Assembly (NCBI GenBank): GCA_021846325.1
Contig: JAJZBX010000008.1
Span: 1 to 64,000 of the forward strand
Direction: 5' to 3'
From: Actinomycetes bacterium
GTDB taxonomy: Bacteria > Actinomycetota > Acidimicrobiia > Acidimicrobiales > RAAP-2
DNA length: 64,000 nt
Under the pieces are notes generated by a model. The model was not told where the DNA came from. It saw nothing but the letters and a program-made list of their open reading frames with translations, and did not search any database. Of the stretch, positions 60,683-64,000 are shown piece by piece. Made by a program: the position numbers and the translations under genes. Within the stretch, counting starts at the first letter, position 1. The number at the start of each line of letters is the position of its first letter.

Positions 60683-61725
60683 TCGTCGCCATCGCCATTG
60701 TCGCGGCACTGCTCGTCGTTGGCATCGTCGCGCTCGTGATCGCGCGCCGGCGTCGCGCGAGGTCCCTGGCGCCAGCGTCAGATCAGCCGCCCCTTCCACA
60801 GGTCCTAGTCACAGAGGTTGTCGAACGTCCGACCCTCGACGAGGCACCGTCCTTGGGAACCCGGATCGGCGCCACGCGAGGCGTTTTTGAGCGCATTCGC
60901 TCAATGTCGGCCACCGGCGCGCTGGGGGTTGACGAGCTGGCGATCGTCGAAGAGGTGCTACTGCGCAGCGACGTCGGCGTTGCGACGACCGCCTCGATCC
61001 TCGACGGTCTGCGTCGCGATGGTGCCGGCGACGGCGTCGCGCCGACGCTACGTCGCGCCCTGCGCGCCTGCCTGGTCGATGAGCGAAGCGTGCGTGATCG
61101 CGCCGAGCCCGGACGAGTCGCGGTGTGGCTCTTCGTCGGGGTGAACGGTGTTGGCAAGACCACGACGATTGGCAAGTTGGCGCACCGCGAGATCGCCGCC
61201 GGTCGCTCGGTCGTGCTCGCCGCGGGTGACACCTTTCGCGCCGCGGCGGCCGAGCAGCTCGGTCAATGGGCGGAGCGCTCGGGGGCCGAACTGGTTCGCG
61301 TGGGTGAAGGTGCCGACCCCGGTGCGGTGATCCACGACGCCATTGGACGCGCCGCCGCCCGCGGCGCCGACCTCGTGCTCGCCGACACCGCCGGTCGCCG
61401 CTCGAACAGCACGAACCTGCTCGAGGAACTGGCCAAGGTTCGCCGCGTCGCTGACCGGGGACCCGGCCAGGTGGTTGAGACCTTTATGGTGCTCGACGCG
61501 ACGACCGGCCAGAATGCGCTGTCCCAGGCCCGAGAGTTCCTGGCCGCGGCGGCCGTATCGGGCATTGTGCTGACCAAGCTTGACGGCACCGCGCGGGGCG
61601 GGATCGTCGTCGCGATCGAGCGCGAGCTGGGGATACCGGTGAAGTTCGTGGGGGTGGGCGAGGGCGTGGCCGACTTGATTCCCTTTGATCCCGACGAGTT
61701 CGTCGATTCGCTCATTCGCGCCTGA
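60679..61725 (+). CDS. ftsY: Signal recognition particle receptor FtsY
   Basis: 348 residues. Unusually for FtsY, the N-terminus is a clear membrane helix (VAIAIVAALLVVGIVALVIA, residues 3-22) in place of the long acidic domain, a form common in actinobacteria. The NG domain has GVNGVGKTTTIGKLAH, AAGDTFRAAAAEQL, LADTAGR, and LTKLDGTARGG. It docks SRP-ribosome complexes at the membrane with Ffh. Confidence 0.96.
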   Translation: MIVAIAIVAALLVVGIVALVIARRRRARSLAPASDQPPLPQVLVTEVVERPTLDEAPSLGTRIGATRGVFERIRSMSATGALGVDELAIVEEVLLRSDVGVATTASILDGLRRDGAGDGVAPTLRRALRACLVDERSVRDRAEPGRVAVWLFVGVNGVGKTTTIGKLAHREIAAGRSVVLAAGDTFRAAAAEQLGQWAERSGAELVRVGEGADPGAVIHDAIGRAAARGADLVLADTAGRRSNSTNLLEELAKVRRVADRGPGQVVETFMVLDATTGQNALSQAREFLAAAAVSGIVLTKLDGTARGGIVVAIERELGIPVKFVGVGEGVADLIPFDPDEFVDSLIRA

Positions 61726-61728
61726 CGG

Positions 61729-61734
61729 TAACGT
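61729..61734 (+). promoter_or_regulatory. -10 box of ffh (leaderless)
   Basis: TAACGT, then 7 nt, then ATG 61742. Confidence 0.5.
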
Positions 61735-61741
61735 TCAGTCC

Positions 61742-63199
61742 ATGTTCGACACACTCGCGGACCGTTTCGAGCGACTCAGCGCGTCGCTTCGGTCTCGCGG
61801 GCGCCTGAGTGACGCTGATCTCGACGGTGCGCTCGCCGACGTGCGAAGTGCGTTGCTCGAGGCCGACGTCGAACTGACGGTCGTGCGGGCCTTTCTTGAC
61901 GCACTGCGCGTTCGATTGGCGGGTCAGGCGCTCAACCAGAGCCTGACGCCCGGCCAGCAGGTGATCAAGGCCGTCCACGAGCAGTTGATTGAGGTCCTCG
62001 GGGGATCAGCGCTCAAGGTCACCTACGCGTCACGTCCGCCGACGGTCATCGTGCTGGCGGGCCTCCAGGGGGCGGGTAAAACGACGGCGGCGGCGAAGCT
62101 GGCGCTCTGGTTCAAGCAACAGGGTCGTCAGCCCTACCTCGTGGCGGCCGACCTCCAGCGGCCGGCGGCGGTCCAACAGCTGCGCGTACTGGGCAGCCAG
62201 GCGGGCGTCGACGTCTTTAGTGACGCCTCGACGCCGGTTGACGTGGCCCGCCGGGGCGTCGCTGAGGCGGCCCGCATTGGTCGCGACGTCGTGATCATCG
62301 ACACCGCGGGGCGACTCACCGTGGACCGTGAGCTCATGGACGAGGTTCGAGCGATCAGTGACGCCACCTCACCGCACTACACCTTCTTGGTGATTGACGC
62401 CGCGACCGGCCAGGACGCCGTCGTGACGGCTCGCTCGTTCCACGATACGTTGGCGTTGTCCGGCATCGTCGTGAGCAAGTTGGACTACGACGCTCGCGGT
62501 GGCGCGGTGCTCTCGGCGCGCGGCGTGGTCGGTTGCCCAGTCGTCTTCGCGTCGACCGGTGAAAAATTGGGTGATTTCGACCTGTTCCACCCCGACCGAA
62601 TGGCCTCACGAATTCTGGGCATGGGTGACGCACTCTCGCTCATTGAGCAGGCCGAACGCACAATGGACGCCGACGTGGTCGCGGCGTCGGCCGGCCGGCT
62701 CATGGACGGCAGTTTCACCCTGGACGACTTCCTCGCCCAACTCAATCAAGTGCGAAAGATGGGTTCGCTCGGCGGACTGATGCGACTCATGCCGGGCGTG
62801 ACCAAGGAGATGCGCTCGGCCGCGTCCAACGTGGACGATCGCGAGCTGAACAAGATCGAGGCCATCATTCGGTCCATGACGGCGCGCGAACGTCGCGAGC
62901 CGGCGATCATCGATGGCTCGCGACGTTCGCGAATCGCCAGGGGTTCGGGCACCACGGTCAATGCGGTGAATCAGTTGCTCAAGCAATTTGGCGAGATGCG
63001 CAAGATGATGCGCCAGATGGGCGGCGCCAATCCAACGATGCCGCCTCAGATGGGCAAGTTCGCCGCGCTCGCCGCGCGCCGCGGCGCGGACTCGCTGCCG
63101 GCCGGGTTCGAGGCGCTGGGGGCGGGCATGCGCGCGGCGCCGGCGCCCAAGGGCAAGAAGAAAAAGGGCGGTCGAGTTACCCCACCCAAACAGCGCTAA
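61742..63199 (+). CDS. ffh: Signal recognition particle protein Ffh
   Basis: 485 residues. The NG domain has LAGLQGAGKTTAAAKLA, DLQRPAAVQQL, IDTAGR and VSKLDYDARGG; the M domain is Met-rich (MGSLGGLMRLMPGVTKEM, MRKMMRQMGGANPTMPPQM) and binds 4.5S RNA and signal peptides. The basic tail ends in KKKKGGRV. It works with FtsY, encoded just before. Confidence 0.97.
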   Translation: MFDTLADRFERLSASLRSRGRLSDADLDGALADVRSALLEADVELTVVRAFLDALRVRLAGQALNQSLTPGQQVIKAVHEQLIEVLGGSALKVTYASRPPTVIVLAGLQGAGKTTAAAKLALWFKQQGRQPYLVAADLQRPAAVQQLRVLGSQAGVDVFSDASTPVDVARRGVAEAARIGRDVVIIDTAGRLTVDRELMDEVRAISDATSPHYTFLVIDAATGQDAVVTARSFHDTLALSGIVVSKLDYDARGGAVLSARGVVGCPVVFASTGEKLGDFDLFHPDRMASRILGMGDALSLIEQAERTMDADVVAASAGRLMDGSFTLDDFLAQLNQVRKMGSLGGLMRLMPGVTKEMRSAASNVDDRELNKIEAIIRSMTARERREPAIIDGSRRSRIARGSGTTVNAVNQLLKQFGEMRKMMRQMGGANPTMPPQMGKFAALAARRGADSLPAGFEALGAGMRAAPAPKGKKKKGGRVTPPKQR

Positions 63200-63202
63200 A
63201 CT
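63197..63202 (+). promoter_or_regulatory. Candidate -10 box of rpsP
   Basis: TAAACT starts on the ffh stop codon and would give a leader of about 50 nt with GGAGGA before the rpsP GTG. Confidence 0.35.
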
Positions 63203-63259
63203 GGTGCGCTCGGGTATATCACCCGGTCCCGGTCGGGACAGGTCTGGAGGACGTTCGTC

Positions 63260-63547
63260 GTGGCAGTGAAATTACGTTTGGTGCGGATGGGGAAGAAGAA
63301 GCAGCCCACCTACCGCGTCGTCGCGACCGATAGTCGCCGAGCCCGTTCGGGTGCCTACCTCGAGATCGTGGGGACGTATCAGCCGCGTGGGTTATCGGAG
63401 GCCAACGCTGACACCGTCATCACGATTGACAACGACAAGGCCGTCCACTGGCTGCGCCACGGGGCCCAGCCCACCGAGCGGGTAGCGAAGTTGCTGCGCG
63501 CGAGTGGGGCGATGGAGGCATTTGAGGCGTCCAAGGCGGCCCAGTGA
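63260..63547 (+). CDS. rpsP: 30S ribosomal protein S16
   Basis: 95 residues. AVKLRLVRMGKKKQPTYRVV and RSGAYLEIVGTYQPR are the S16 marks, with VHWLRHGAQPTERVAKLL near the end. GGAGGA lies before GTG 63260. The order ffh-rpsP-khpA-rimM is highly conserved. Confidence 0.97.
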   Translation: MAVKLRLVRMGKKKQPTYRVVATDSRRARSGAYLEIVGTYQPRGLSEANADTVITIDNDKAVHWLRHGAQPTERVAKLLRASGAMEAFEASKAAQ

Positions 63548-63891
63548 GCGACCGACACGACGACTACGTCGATGGCGATATCAATACGATTGACGAGGCG
63601 GACCAGTTCAGCGAGCGAAGTCGAGTGGACGTCGACGACCCGGCGGATCGAGCGGTGACCGCCACGGCGGTGCTGCACTACATCGCGTCGTCGCTGGCCG
63701 ACGATCCCGCAGCGGTGTCCATCGAGGTCTCGGAGCGACACGACAAGGTCGTGCTCGCACTCAGCGTCAGCGCGGACGACATGGGCCGTATCATTGGTCG
63801 GCGTGGCCGCACCGCGCAGGCCATTCGCGCGCTCGTGAGTGCGGCCGGTGCGCGTGACGGTGTCACGACGTCGGTGGACATCGTCGACTGA
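63544..63891 (+). CDS. khpA: KH-domain RNA-binding protein KhpA
   Basis: 115 residues. The last 75 form a single KH domain with DDMGRIIGRRGRTAQAIRALV. About 38 acidic residues precede it (DDYVDGDINTIDEADQF), absent from the usual 75-80-residue KhpA. It binds RNA, often with KhpB, and affects cell growth and sRNA use. It overlaps rpsP by 4 nt. Confidence 0.92.
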   Translation: MSDRHDDYVDGDINTIDEADQFSERSRVDVDDPADRAVTATAVLHYIASSLADDPAAVSIEVSERHDKVVLALSVSADDMGRIIGRRGRTAQAIRALVSAAGARDGVTTSVDIVD

Positions 63892-63892
63892 C

Positions 63893-64000
63893 GTGTCCGG
63901 CGAGCGCACGCTCGAGGTCGGACGGATCATTAAGGCGCACGGCCTTCGGGGTCAGGTCATTATCGACCTGTGGACCGACCGGCTGGAACGGCTGGCGCCG
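63893..64000 (+). CDS. rimM: Ribosome maturation factor RimM, N-terminal part only
   Basis: 36 codons from GTG 63893, 1 nt after the khpA stop, to the window edge. LEVGRIIKAHGLRGQVII and WTDRLERL are the start of the RimM barrel domain. It assists 30S head assembly by binding S19. The rest is outside the window. Confidence 0.9.
   Translation, partial: MSGERTLEVGRIIKAHGLRGQVIIDLWTDRLERLAP

Overview
The window is a high-GC actinobacterial chromosome segment. The gene content suggests the class Acidimicrobiia or a close relative: GTP-dependent PEPCK, a FolP2-type DHPS homologue, hrcA-dnaJ2, a thioredoxin/TPR protein, and many leaderless genes. The taxonomy is inferred from gene content and order; no marker was compared. 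Nearly all of it is a compact housekeeping chromosome with ATGA/GTGA stop-start overlaps. Start codons were chosen from Shine-Dalgarno (SD) sites, overlaps and -10 position, so 5' ends are judgements.

Left edge (1-5130) is the most accessory part. It holds a cut-off GNAT-like gene, the 3' remnant of a beta-propeller gene, an ECF sigma factor overlapping an unusual membrane protein whose ectodomain resembles the SecD P1 region, then an excisionase-like gene and a tyrosine integrase pointing at the 3' end of tRNA-Ala(GGC). This looks like one end of an integrated element; its other end is not visible here.

Core block 1 (5160-37850): leuS, a YgjP-like protease, PAC2 protein, a phosphotransferase, two tandem thioredoxins, folP2, holA/rpsT, lepA, CIRCE-hrcA-dnaJ-rsmE-HIT-phoH-ybeY-CorC/HlyC-era, a TauE exporter with a palindromic promoter, dinG/uppS (divergent), recO, photolyase, hemW, glyS, an MFS transporter, hotdog thioesterase, a drug-type ABC exporter, dnaG followed by a short atypical sigma-70 factor, and tRNA-Asn.

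Second accessory block (37.9-43.6 kb): an HSL-type esterase, tRNA-Met, a winged-helix regulator with a partner membrane protein behind two 17-bp palindromes, small exported proteins of unknown function, a TetR regulator and an MFS protein.

Core block 2 (43.6-64 kb): NDH-2, PEPCK, thiL, rpmB/FakA-like (divergent), recG-rsmD-coaD-coiled-coil-yceD-rpmF-plsX-acpP-rnc-mutM-smc-ftsY-ffh-rpsP-khpA-rimM. This set links lipid precursor supply, ribosome assembly, protein targeting and chromosome segregation.

A repeated signal is a TANNNT -10 box exactly 6 nt (sometimes 7-9 nt) before the start codon of the first gene of many transcription units. It indicates that leaderless transcription is a main start mode in this organism.
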